NCBI RefSeq assembly: GCF_001399675.1 | Contig: NZ_LJCO01000079.1 | Span: forward strand, 122,326 to 186,325 | Reading direction: 5' to 3' | Origin: Paenalicyclobacillus ferrooxydans | Lineage (GTDB): Bacteria; Bacillota; Bacilli; Alicyclobacillales; Alicyclobacillaceae | Length of the DNA stretch: 64,000 bases | Shown: positions 7,562 to 15,459 of the stretch, in pieces | How the letters are laid out: every line of letters begins with the position of its first letter | Position numbering within the stretch: position 1 is the first letter of the stretch | Position numbers and translations under genes: made by a program | Notes under the pieces: model-generated | Told to the model about the DNA's origin: nothing | Databases searched by the model: none | Seen by the model: only the letters and a program-made list of their open reading frames with translations

Positions 7562-8971
7562 ATGAATCAAGGGCTCAAAATGATACTTGTGGCATCGACC
7601 ATGCTGATCCTGGCAGGATGTAATCAGTCTTCGCAAGTTGGAACGTCAAAAAGCGCCGTCCCAGCCAAAACGGTTCAGTCCGTTGGCCTGGCGAAGGGGA
7701 CTGGAGGGAATGCAACGTGGATTTCTGACCCAACGCCATATCAAGTCTTAAAAACCAAAGCCCCAAATTACACCATATCGGTTCCGATTCTCGAGTACCA
7801 TGATGCTGATTACGTACCAGACGATATTGCGACCCTGAAGCCTGGACAATTGGAACAGGAGTTTGCCTGGCTCAAGTACAACCAATTCCATCCCATCAAT
7901 TTAGGCCAACTGTATGCCGCGTTTTATTACGGCTACAAACTTCCGTCCCGACCTATCGTACTGACATTTGACGATGGGTACGAGAGTATGTACACAAAAG
8001 TGCTGCCCTTGTTGGAGAAATACAACTACCAGGCAACATTTTTCATTGTCAGTGGGTTCACTCACACCAATCCTGCTGACAACAACAAGACATTCCCGAC
8101 ACTGACCCTGTCCGAACTCAAAGCGTTCACCAAGTCTAGTCTGGTGGACGTCGAGGATCACACGGGGCATCATTATGACCTTTCGAAGCTTTCCGTCTCG
8201 GCCCAGCAGCAGGAGATTGATGACGGTGTAACTTTTCTTCAGGGAGTAACCGGTCATTCAATCAAATACTTTTGCTATCCGGATGGTGGTTACACATCTG
8301 CTACCGTGCAGATTCTTCAGCATCGCGGTTTTCTGTTGGCCACTACGCAACATCAGGGATACGCAAATCTCTCCCAAGGTTCGCTTACGCTCGACAGATT
8401 GACGGTCCTCGATTCCACAACCTTACAGCAGTTTGCTTCACTGCTCGCATCGTCTCTTGCGACTCCCGACCCGATTGCAGGAGCGCGATTCTATCAGGCC
8501 GGGGCCGCAGCATTTGGAAAACACGATTATCAGATTGCCATCGACGATGAGACGAAGGCAATCGTAGAGGATCCAGGAAACTATAAAGCCTACACCATCA
8601 AGGGAATCGCACTGTGTTACGCTGGGCATTACAACTCAGGGATGAGCCTCATCGATGAAGCCCTGAAGATGCAGCCGAACTATGGGTACGGTCTGTTCAA
8701 TAAGGCGCTGGGACTAGAGCTTTACGGGTACTACGATCAAGCGATTGCGACTTATCAAACCGCCATACCCCTTGGGAGCGGAAAGTGGTGGAAAGCCTGG
8801 GCCTACTATGGCATAGCAAGTATTTACGGCCGACGCGGCGACGTACAGCATGTTGTGGAATACCTAAAGGAGGCCGAAGCACTGAGTACGATTACGAAGA
8901 TTGCTGCACGCACGGAAAAGGACTTCAACCCGGTGCGCTCGAGTCCGGTATTTCAGGCTCTGCTCAGATAG
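7562..8971 (+). CDS. Polysaccharide deacetylase lipoprotein with C-terminal TPR region
   Basis: 469 residues. The N-terminus is a lipoprotein signal, with lipobox LILAGC (Cys20 lipidated), placing the enzyme on the outer face of the membrane. Residues ~75-320 form a NodB-type deacetylase: TFDDGY with catalytic/metal Asp137-Asp138, metal ligands H200xxxH204 and the CYPDGGY motif. Residues ~325-460 form TPR-like helical pairs (YQAGAAAFGKHDYQIAIDDE and following). It probably removes acetyl groups from a cell-wall or exported glycan. ATG 7562 is used since AGAGGAG ends 9 nt upstream; ATG 7553 abuts it and is too close. Confidence 0.88.
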   Translation: MNQGLKMILVASTMLILAGCNQSSQVGTSKSAVPAKTVQSVGLAKGTGGNATWISDPTPYQVLKTKAPNYTISVPILEYHDADYVPDDIATLKPGQLEQEFAWLKYNQFHPINLGQLYAAFYYGYKLPSRPIVLTFDDGYESMYTKVLPLLEKYNYQATFFIVSGFTHTNPADNNKTFPTLTLSELKAFTKSSLVDVEDHTGHHYDLSKLSVSAQQQEIDDGVTFLQGVTGHSIKYFCYPDGGYTSATVQILQHRGFLLATTQHQGYANLSQGSLTLDRLTVLDSTTLQQFASLLASSLATPDPIAGARFYQAGAAAFGKHDYQIAIDDETKAIVEDPGNYKAYTIKGIALCYAGHYNSGMSLIDEALKMQPNYGYGLFNKALGLELYGYYDQAIATYQTAIPLGSGKWWKAWAYYGIASIYGRRGDVQHVVEYLKEAEALSTITKIAARTEKDFNPVRSSPVFQALLR

Positions 8972-9084
8972 GATTGCAAGAATGGCGTACATAGACATTC
9001 ATTGGGAGGACGGGGCAACTCGATACTTTTCTCAAAATCTCAATATCTGGGTAGTTTTTATTTTTGGAAATCTTTACACCTTTA

Positions 9085-9112
9085 TTGTCATAGTGTACTA
9101 TTACAATATAAC
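9085..9112 (+). promoter_or_regulatory. Sigma-A-like promoter for the gene at 9162
   Basis: TTGTCA, 16 bp, TATAAC. Transcription would begin near 9119, supporting the start at 9162 over the in-frame extension further upstream. Confidence 0.5.
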
Positions 9113-9161
9113 GATAGGTATGTCGGACAATACTCCTTGCGAGTTCGAAAGGAGACGAACA

Positions 9162-9488
9162 ATGTCACGAATGTATTGGGTTTCGTTTGCTCTCGGTGTT
9201 GTCGTCAGTTGCGTTGGTATTGCCTACAGTGTTGTAACTGGGAACTGGGGACAAACCACAAATGTCTTAGGCGGTATTGGGATGGTCTGTATGGTTGGTC
9301 CTTTGTTCGGGGGGTATGGAAGATCAGGAAACAATAGTGGTAGGGGACGCGTTGGTGATGGGTTTCGCAACCAGAAGGAGAGAAACGAAAATCGTCTGCA
9401 GGGTTTAAGATTCGGTTTGTTTATTTTGTTTCTCGGCGTCCCGATGCTTCTTTCGAGCATCGCGATATACTTTATCTATCCGCAATAA
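9162..9488 (+). CDS. Small membrane protein with Gly-rich loop
   Basis: 108 residues from an ATG with GGAG nine bases upstream. Two hydrophobic segments (about 5-25 and 33-50) are followed by a Gly/Asn/Arg-rich cytoplasmic loop (GGYGRSGNNSGRGR) and a third segment near the C-terminus. The layout (two helices, Gly-rich loop, one helix) matches the 113-residue protein at 11441, so the two may be distant paralogues. Function unknown. Confidence 0.7.
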   Translation: MSRMYWVSFALGVVVSCVGIAYSVVTGNWGQTTNVLGGIGMVCMVGPLFGGYGRSGNNSGRGRVGDGFRNQKERNENRLQGLRFGLFILFLGVPMLLSSIAIYFIYPQ

Positions 9489-9780
9489 GGCAGGGTTTGC
9501 AACAGTCCTGAGCGGTGAACAGTATTCCGGCCTGATTCCCAAAGGGAGTGCCAACGCGGTACATTGGCTCCTGATATGGGATGTTCCCTTGTATGCTTAT
9601 CACCGCAAGGGTGGTGGATACTGAGAAAGAGGCTGCGGTCACAGACGCAAAAAATCAGGTAAAACAGCAGGTAAAACAGCAGCATCAATTCATGCTGTCT
9701 TACCCACTTCATTTCAAGGTCTCATTCCACAACTCACAAGAGATTGGCCTGATGGCTTTGTGTTAAGTTTCAGCCTTTAT
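9489..9780. other. Intergenic region without a supported gene
   Basis: The only structure seen is a 12-bp direct repeat, AGGTAAAACAGC, twice in a row around 9658-9681. Short open frames here have no ribosome sites. Confidence 0.4.
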
Positions 9781-10344
9781 TCATTCGTTGTTAAGTACTT
9801 CTTGTGTTGTGCGGATACGACCGATTTTCGGAAAGACATACTGAAATGTAGTTTGATTTGTTTCGTTGTTCAAGTCTGTGGTTGCATCACTTACAAAAAT
9901 CTGATTGTATCCATGTTGGTAGGCTTCTCTAGCAGTTGTCTCAACACCAATACTCGTGGCAATCCCACAGAGTACAATGGTATCGATTCCTCGGCGACGA
10001 AGTTGAAGATCAAGTTCCGTACCGTGGAACGCGCCCCATTGGCGTTTGCGAATAATGAGGTCACTGGGCTGCACGTTTAACTCACTTACAAATTCCGCCC
10101 AATCTCTCGGACGTTCATGTGCTTGCTGCGGTGGAAGATCTGTTACTGGTTGCAGCGCATCTTTTCCGTCGTGTGGACCAACGTGTACCAAGAAGACCGG
10201 AGAACTTTGCTCTCGAAATCTTTGTACCAACTTTGCTGCATTGTTAATCACTTCTTTGGAAGACAGAGGGGTTGTCGAGAACGCTGTAATTCCCTTTTGC
10301 AGGTCAATCACCACAATGGCTGTTTTTGATGGCTCGTATAACAT
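9781..10344 (-). CDS. Isochorismatase-family cysteine hydrolase
   Basis: 187 residues. The catalytic triad of the family is visible: Asp in AIVVIDLQ near the N-terminus, Lys in IIRKRQWGAF, and Cys in VLCGIATSIGVE. Members hydrolyse isochorismate, nicotinamide or N-carbamoyl compounds; the specificity is not evident. ATG 10344 is chosen over ATG 10371 because GAGGTG lies 5 nt upstream and the domain begins right after it. It diverges from the MYG1-family gene. Confidence 0.88.
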   Translation of the reverse strand: MLYEPSKTAIVVIDLQKGITAFSTTPLSSKEVINNAAKLVQRFREQSSPVFLVHVGPHDGKDALQPVTDLPPQQAHERPRDWAEFVSELNVQPSDLIIRKRQWGAFHGTELDLQLRRRGIDTIVLCGIATSIGVETTAREAYQHGYNQIFVSDATTDLNNETNQTTFQYVFPKIGRIRTTQEVLNNE

Positions 10345-10473
10345 ATTTTCACCTCGGAAAATATTATACAAAATACGAGGGTCACCTCAAAACGGATCCG
10401 GTGAACTGACCCGTGAATTGATAAAGAATAAAGAATGAGCCATTCTCAAATGTACGAGAAGGAGAAATGTAAT

Positions 10474-11355
10474 GTGACGATAAAACTTGGGACGCATAAT
10501 GGAAGTTTTCACTGCGATGACGTGGTTGCGTATGTGATTTTGGCCGACTTGTTTGGTAATCACACCCTCACCAGGACGCGGGATAATAAGCTTCTTGACG
10601 AACAAGATATCGTATTTGATGTTGGAGGTGGAGCGCTCGATCATCATTTTACCGGCAAGCCCTACCGAGATAATGGTGTGCCGTACGCGGCTGCAGGTTT
10701 GGTTTGGCGCACTTATGGAATGCAACTGCTGCTGAAGTTGGCTTCATTTCTTACAGACGATGAACGTTTAGTCGTTCATCAGGAGATGGACGAACGGTTT
10801 TTTCAAGGGATTGATGCGGTTGACAATGGTGTTAACGTGGATACCTCGATTCCTTTGATTTCTTTACCCCTTATCGTGAATGGCTTCAATCCACCTTTTG
10901 ATAGTGATGAAGATGAAGACACTGCGTTTTATCGTGCAGCAGGCTTTGTCAAAGTTATTTTCCACAATTACTTGAACAGTCGTCTTGCACAATATCGCGC
11001 CCGAGATGTTGTCAAAGAGGCATTTAAAAATCGAGAAGATCCACGTCTTCTCGTCCTTGATAAGGGTTGCCCATGGCTTGAAACGCTGCTTTCTCTAGAC
11101 AGGAATGAGGAGGTGCTGTTCGTGGTGTTCCCGGACAGACATCGCGGCTATCGGATTCAAACTGTGCAAAAAGACCCCGCCAACTTTGATGCGAGGAAGA
11201 ACTTACCCGAGAGTTGGGCGGGACTTCAGGAAGACGAACTAGGGAGGGTCATTGGAATTGACGACGCCATTTTTGTTCACCCTGCACGTTTCATCGGCGG
11301 CGCAATGAGTTTTGAAAGTGTTATGAAAATGGCTCATTTAGCCTTGGCAGAATAG
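10474..11355 (+). CDS. MYG1-family (UPF0160) metal-binding phosphoesterase-like protein
   Basis: 293 residues. The signature GTHNGSFHCDDVVAYVIL at the N-terminus and DVGGGALDHHF about 45 residues later are the DHH-like metal motifs of the MYG1 family; the C-terminus has the conserved IGIDDAIFVHPARFIGG. The eukaryotic member is a 3'-5' RNA exonuclease; the role of bacterial members is poorly known. GTG 10474 is preferred (GGAG with 9 nt spacing); the ATG at 10435 lacks a site. Confidence 0.88.
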   Translation: MTIKLGTHNGSFHCDDVVAYVILADLFGNHTLTRTRDNKLLDEQDIVFDVGGGALDHHFTGKPYRDNGVPYAAAGLVWRTYGMQLLLKLASFLTDDERLVVHQEMDERFFQGIDAVDNGVNVDTSIPLISLPLIVNGFNPPFDSDEDEDTAFYRAAGFVKVIFHNYLNSRLAQYRARDVVKEAFKNREDPRLLVLDKGCPWLETLLSLDRNEEVLFVVFPDRHRGYRIQTVQKDPANFDARKNLPESWAGLQEDELGRVIGIDDAIFVHPARFIGGAMSFESVMKMAHLALAE

Positions 11356-11440
11356 AAATCAGGTCATGATGAATATGTTCTTTTCGTAACAACCGAAATG
11401 CTGAATCCTGAACTTCGTTTCAGGCGCGGAGGTTGAAAAG

Positions 11441-11782
11441 ATGAAGAAGTCGATGGTAATTACGGTATCCATTAGCGCCGTCGTCAGCGTGGCAACGATT
11501 CTACTCAACGCTTTTACCCATGATAGTCGTTGGATATTTGCAGACATTATCGTAGGTTTCATTTTTCTTCTGGCAGCGGGGATAGGGCTCGGCCCGAATG
11601 CGGGTGACGGGGGAGGAAGCATCTTTATCAGACGTACTTTCCAAGAAATGTACCAAAATCAACCGGGTAAAATTAAAAAGCTGAATCAGAAATCCATAAG
11701 GACATCTATTTATTGTTTATGCATTGGACTGCCAAACTTTATTCTCCCAATCATAGCAGCGGTTACCTATCATTACTATTGA
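11441..11782 (+). CDS. Small membrane protein, possible paralogue of 9162
   Basis: 113 residues, ATG with GGAGG upstream. Two N-terminal hydrophobic segments, a Gly-rich loop (GLGPNAGDGGGS), a basic amphipathic stretch, then a third hydrophobic segment containing GLPNFILPII. The gene at 9162 has the same order and a similar closing motif (GVPMLLSSI). Function unknown. Confidence 0.7.
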   Translation: MKKSMVITVSISAVVSVATILLNAFTHDSRWIFADIIVGFIFLLAAGIGLGPNAGDGGGSIFIRRTFQEMYQNQPGKIKKLNQKSIRTSIYCLCIGLPNFILPIIAAVTYHYY

Positions 11783-11982
11783 AGGTTTTTTAGATTCGCT
11801 GCTGCAGCTCGACGCAGTGTTACGTCACTCATATCCTGTTGCCTATCAAGCGCGTAGACTTGCCCATCGGCGAGATTCCATACCAGGATTGAATGAGAAA
11901 GTCGGTAACCACGTTTGTCCAACTCACTCCGGTTCTGTATTGCATATCCTGATGATATGGAACAAATGGGAGTGCGAATGAA

Positions 11983-12087
11983 ATGAAAAAACTTTGTTGG
12001 ATTGGGATGCAGGTTCTCGCTGCGATGGCTGACATTACGACGGCTGTGGTGATCATTTATGCGTTGCAACACCATAGCCTTCCGTAG
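11983..12087 (+). CDS. Possible 34-residue membrane peptide
   Basis: ATG 11983 has GGGAG 10 nt upstream. The product begins MKKLCWIGMQVLAAMA and continues as a hydrophobic helix (TTAVVIIYAL) before a short polar tail. It could be a small membrane peptide. Support is limited to the ribosome site and composition. The surrounding 11783-12354 otherwise holds only short, possibly decayed frames on the minus strand. Confidence 0.35.
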   Translation: MKKLCWIGMQVLAAMADITTAVVIIYALQHHSLP

Positions 12088-12191
12088 TCATGCCCTTTAA
12101 CACTTGTTCAACCCAACGGAAGACACGCTCATACAGCCATCCCGCAAACAGAATGTCTACAAAGGCTTGATCTGTTCGGATTCAGTATGTT

Positions 12192-12323
12192 TTACACTTT
12201 CTGGATTTGTACATAAAACATAGGGGCCATCGCAACTTCAGTCATCTTAGCATAGGCTGAGTCATCGACATATCGAGATCCGCACCGTAGGCACGTCTCA
12301 CAGAGAGGGTGTTTTCTGCTGGC
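12192..12323 (-). pseudogene. Zinc-ribbon-like remnant without a start codon
   Basis: The minus strand is open for 43 codons and encodes a CETCLRCG zinc-ribbon-like stretch followed by about 25 residues (YVDDSAYAKMTEVAMAPMF). The frame is preceded by TGA and has no usable start. It may be a remnant of a small Cys-rich protein; it lies against the 5' end of the cyclase gene. Confidence 0.3.
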
Positions 12324-12354
12324 TCACCGCATAGATGCTGTCATTGGAAAAAAC

Positions 12355-14184
12355 GTGCTACGCATTTTGTCGCATCAACAACCGAACGGGAGTTTCGGTT
12401 ATTGGTGTGAGGTAACTCCCATGTCCGAGGCCGTCATGGTCATCTTTCTGCATCTCATCGGCCAATCGAACCATCGGCTGATTCGTCCGCTCTGTGCGGC
12501 AATCTCAAAGCGCCAGCAGTCGAGTGGCAGTTGGACATTGTACCCTGATCAAACGGTGGACAGTTCCCTGACCACCTTAGCCTACTTTGCTTTGTTGCTT
12601 TCCGGAGAACCGAAGCAGGCACCGCACATGAGAGATGCAGAGTGTATGATTTTAAATCACGGCGGTATCACGGAAACATCTACCTTCACGAAGGTGCTTC
12701 TTGCTGCCGCTGGTCAACTCCCATGGAGCGCCATTCGTGTACCTCCGTTCAACCTTATTTCCTTCGATCTGTTGCAACCTGTCAGCTTGTTCGACGTTAC
12801 CGCACCAGCCAGGATTCATTTACCGTCCATCCTCATTTTGTCACACCGACAATACACTGTTCCGTTTCCGTCTGAGATGAGTCTGCGTCACTTGGTTCAC
12901 CCAGAGCATCAGCCGCCCAATCTGTCTATTTCCTATCCAAACCCATCAGTCATGGAACACTGTAAATCATTTTTGTTAGAACGAATGGAGCCCGATGGAA
13001 CCTTAGCAGGGTATTTGTCTGCGACTGTCCTCGCCGTCCTAGCCCTTCGAGCCCTCGGTTTTCAGCAGACGGATCCTCTTCTCACCAGGTCTATCCAGGG
13101 ACTGATGGGTCTCTTGGTCTTCAAATCGCCGTACATGAAAGTACCTCGTACGGTTCATCAGCAATTCTTCAACTCGACCGTGTGGGACACGTCGCTATCC
13201 ATGCAAGCCCTCACCGCTGCTGGTTTCTCGCCTGATGATCCAGCCATGCAAGGTGCTGCATCCTACCTCATATCCCAGCAACAGACGCGGTTGTCAGACT
13301 GGAAATACCATACTCCGGCTACAGTGCCGGGCGGATGGGGATTCTCCAGCGACAACACCAGGTATCCCGACGTCGATGATACATTGTCTGCACTGAAAGC
13401 CCTGTACCCGTACAAACGGCAGGGTCGGTGGCGGGGCGAATGGGAGAGAGGTGCGAGATGGCTCCTAGCCATGCAGAATGATGATGGTGGATGGTCTCCC
13501 TTTGACAGGAACTGCAACAAATCTTATCTCCAACTGTTCGCACCGGCTGATTTGAAGGATACCGTTCTCGATCCGTCCACGCCAGACATCACTGCCCGCG
13601 TTTTGCATACGTTGGGATCAACCCGAATGTTAACGTCGATCCGGTCGAAAACCTTTCCGATTAAAAACGCTACGCGTATCCACGAAGCTGCTGAACGGGC
13701 CAAGGTGTGGCTGCTCAATCGTCAACACGAAAACGGGAGTTGGTACGGCCGCTGGGGTATTACGTATATCTATGGAACAGCCGCCGTAATACAAGGATTG
13801 CGGTGGGTGGGGGTAGGGCACAGCCATCCTGCGGTTCAGCGGGCACTGGCCTGGCTCACGCAGATCCAGAACGAGGACGGCGGCTTCGGCGAATCATGTC
13901 GAAGTGATGAACAAAAAACCTATGTACCGCTCGGAACCAGCATACCGTCTCAAACTGCCTGGGCTCTGATGGGAATGTGTTCTGCCGTACGAGAGCCCAC
14001 TTCTCAGATTCGCAAAGCCGTCAACTACTTGTTGGACACCGCGCATGACGAGGGAGGATGGAGGGAGATGTATCCTACCGGGTCGGGCGTGACTGGCCAA
14101 GTCTACCTTCGCTACCATAGCTATCCTGAGGTATGGCCGCTGATAGCACTCTCCATGGTGCGACGAAAATTCGGTCCGATGTAA
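12355..14184 (+). CDS. Class II terpene cyclase (squalene-hopene/sporulenol synthase family)
   Basis: About 609 residues. The class II cyclase acid motif DxDD is present as DVDDT at 339-343, in the context GGWGFSSDNTRYPDVDDT. Several QW-type repeats are visible: QQSSGSWT, QNDDGGWSPF, QHENGSWYGRWG, QNEDGGFGE. These enzymes protonate and cyclise squalene (hopene) or C35 polyprenes (sporulenol); which one cannot be decided here. The listed start is a GTG without a good ribosome site. The frame is open upstream, and codons from about 12319 encode residues plausible for the family (HRIDAVIGKN), with AGAGAGGGTG just before, so the real start may be a CTG or other rare codon near 12319. Convergent with kdpE, 1 bp away. 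Confidence 0.85.
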   Translation: MLRILSHQQPNGSFGYWCEVTPMSEAVMVIFLHLIGQSNHRLIRPLCAAISKRQQSSGSWTLYPDQTVDSSLTTLAYFALLLSGEPKQAPHMRDAECMILNHGGITETSTFTKVLLAAAGQLPWSAIRVPPFNLISFDLLQPVSLFDVTAPARIHLPSILILSHRQYTVPFPSEMSLRHLVHPEHQPPNLSISYPNPSVMEHCKSFLLERMEPDGTLAGYLSATVLAVLALRALGFQQTDPLLTRSIQGLMGLLVFKSPYMKVPRTVHQQFFNSTVWDTSLSMQALTAAGFSPDDPAMQGAASYLISQQQTRLSDWKYHTPATVPGGWGFSSDNTRYPDVDDTLSALKALYPYKRQGRWRGEWERGARWLLAMQNDDGGWSPFDRNCNKSYLQLFAPADLKDTVLDPSTPDITARVLHTLGSTRMLTSIRSKTFPIKNATRIHEAAERAKVWLLNRQHENGSWYGRWGITYIYGTAAVIQGLRWVGVGHSHPAVQRALAWLTQIQNEDGGFGESCRSDEQKTYVPLGTSIPSQTAWALMGMCSAVREPTSQIRKAVNYLLDTAHDEGGWREMYPTGSGVTGQVYLRYHSYPEVWPLIALSMVRRKFGPM

Positions 14185-14185
14185 A

Positions 14186-14878
14186 TTAGTGCGGCTTGGC
14201 AACAACAAGTCGGTAACCGACACCTGGTTCGGTTACGATCAGTGTAGGATGGGTTGGATCGTCCTCTATCTTTTTTCTCAAATAGCCAATATACACGCGC
14301 AAATAATGACTGGCTGTTTCGTAAGATTGTTCTTTCCAGACCAGTCTCACTAATTTGTTACGAGTGATAACTCGACCCGCCTCCGTAGCCAGAGTTTTGA
14401 ATAGGTCGTACTCTATGGGACTCAATTTGACCGGTTGTCCATACCTTTCAACGGTTCGACGAGACAGGTCAATCGTCACTGGGCCCAAGTTAAGAACAGG
14501 TTCATCCTGTTGATGAACACTGTGACGAAGGGCGACACGAATACGGGCCATTAATTCATCTGTTCCAAAGGGTTTTGTGATGTAATCGTCTGCTCCGTTA
14601 TCCAGCGCTATGACTTTTCCTTGTTCGTCATCTCGTGCGGTTACGACGATAATGGGTACATTCGACCATTCTCGAATCTGCAATAATGCGTCAATGCCAT
14701 TCATGTCAGGCAATGTCAGGTCCAACAAGATGATGTCCGGCCGTGTCATGCTGGCCTGAAGAACACCATCCTTACCTGTTAAAGATTCTATCGTACTGAA
14801 TCCATGGACCTGTAAAGTCACACGGAGCAGCCGGCAAATTTGTTCCTCATCGTCAATAATCAATATTTTCGCCCCCAC
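14186..14878 (-). CDS. kdpE: Response regulator, KdpE type
   Basis: 230 residues: receiver domain with acidic pocket IIDDE (Asp9-Asp10), phosphoacceptor Asp53 in LLDLTLPDMNG, Lys102 in YITKPFG, then an OmpR/PhoB winged-helix domain (VKLSPIEYDLFKTLATEAGR ... HYLRVYIGYLRKKIE). The KdpE assignment rests on its position beside kdpFABC and on the LSPIEY pattern. It would activate kdp when phosphorylated. The usual partner kinase kdpD is not in the window. Confidence 0.85.
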   Translation of the reverse strand: MGAKILIIDDEEQICRLLRVTLQVHGFSTIESLTGKDGVLQASMTRPDIILLDLTLPDMNGIDALLQIREWSNVPIIVVTARDDEQGKVIALDNGADDYITKPFGTDELMARIRVALRHSVHQQDEPVLNLGPVTIDLSRRTVERYGQPVKLSPIEYDLFKTLATEAGRVITRNKLVRLVWKEQSYETASHYLRVYIGYLRKKIEDDPTHPTLIVTEPGVGYRLVVAKPH

Positions 14879-15261
14879 GAACCCACATCTCCTTCCCAGC
14901 TATCTCAGATACCTCATCATTTTAGGACAGCTCTACGTAAAAAATGGGGTAGAAAAAGAACACGTTCGTGTAAAAGATCCATAAATGTCCTGCCATAAAA
15001 CCCTTTCAGGCAATCTCATTTCTCGCTTTTCCTCTGGTAAGCCCCAACATTCACACGATGATTCAAATCGGCACATCGTGAAGCCTCGAGACGTGTGTAC
15101 TTATGTTTTTTTTACGTCAGAGCATCAAACTTCTGCGCCATTTTGACACAGAGTGGCCCTACAATCGTCCGTGTACCACTTGGGGTGGCCTCAGAATTCT
15201 GGGCGAAAGGGGTCACCCCCTAACTTTCTGCAAGCGTCCGAGGAGCAGAGGAGGGGGACTC
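14879..15261. other. kdpE-kdp intergenic control region
   Basis: About 380 bp separate the divergent kdpE and kdp transcripts. A run of eight T's lies at about 15105-15113. GGGGTGGCC (15182-15190) and GGTCACCCC (15211-15219) form a 9-bp stem with one G-U pair and a 20-nt loop, in the likely leader just ahead of the micro-ORF. TTGACA at 15143 is only 11 bp from TACAAT at 15160, too close for a standard promoter, so I cannot define the start site. Confidence 0.5.
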
Positions 15262-15345
15262 ATGGGTTACGTATGGAGCATTGGGTTATTCGCAATCTCC
15301 TATGGAATCTTCACCTGGTTAGTAAATCTATTTGATAAAGCATGA
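15262..15345 (+). CDS. 27-residue membrane peptide leading the kdp operon
   Basis: ATG 15262 follows GAGGAGGGGG with about 4 nt spacing. The product has one hydrophobic helix (GYVWSIGLFAISYGIFTWL) and a short NLFDKA tail. It is 14 bp upstream of kdpF on the same strand and is thus probably translated with the operon. It is not KdpF itself, which follows intact. It could be a small accessory or regulatory subunit of the Kdp complex, or a leader peptide; this is inference. Confidence 0.7.
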   Translation: MGYVWSIGLFAISYGIFTWLVNLFDKA

Positions 15346-15359
15346 TTGGAGGGTTCACC

Positions 15360-15437
15360 ATGTGGGTGCTTCTCATCGTATCCGCACTGCTAATGTGCTA
15401 TCTGACGTACGTAATTTTTAATCCCGAGAAATTTTAA
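15360..15437 (+). CDS. kdpF: KdpF, small stabilising subunit of the K+ ATPase
   Basis: 25 residues, MWVLLIVSALLMCYLTYVIF followed by the family hallmark NPEKF at the C-terminus. ATG with GGAGG upstream. Single membrane helix; KdpF stabilises the KdpABC complex in the membrane. Located 22 bp before kdpA. Confidence 0.92.
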   Translation: MWVLLIVSALLMCYLTYVIFNPEKF

Positions 15438-15459
15438 TGATTTGAGGAGGTGACATGAA

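Noticed and set aside
12192..12332. Second Sec-type ORF (ATG CGG TGA ... CETCLRCG)
   Set aside because: The TGA at the third codon precedes a Cys-rich frame, but there is no ribosome site and the length is only 43 codons; treated as a remnant.
14940..15260. c-di-AMP (ydaO) riboswitch in the kdp leader
   Set aside because: Known for some kdp operons, but the conserved ydaO segments are not recognisable; only a simple 9-bp stem is seen.
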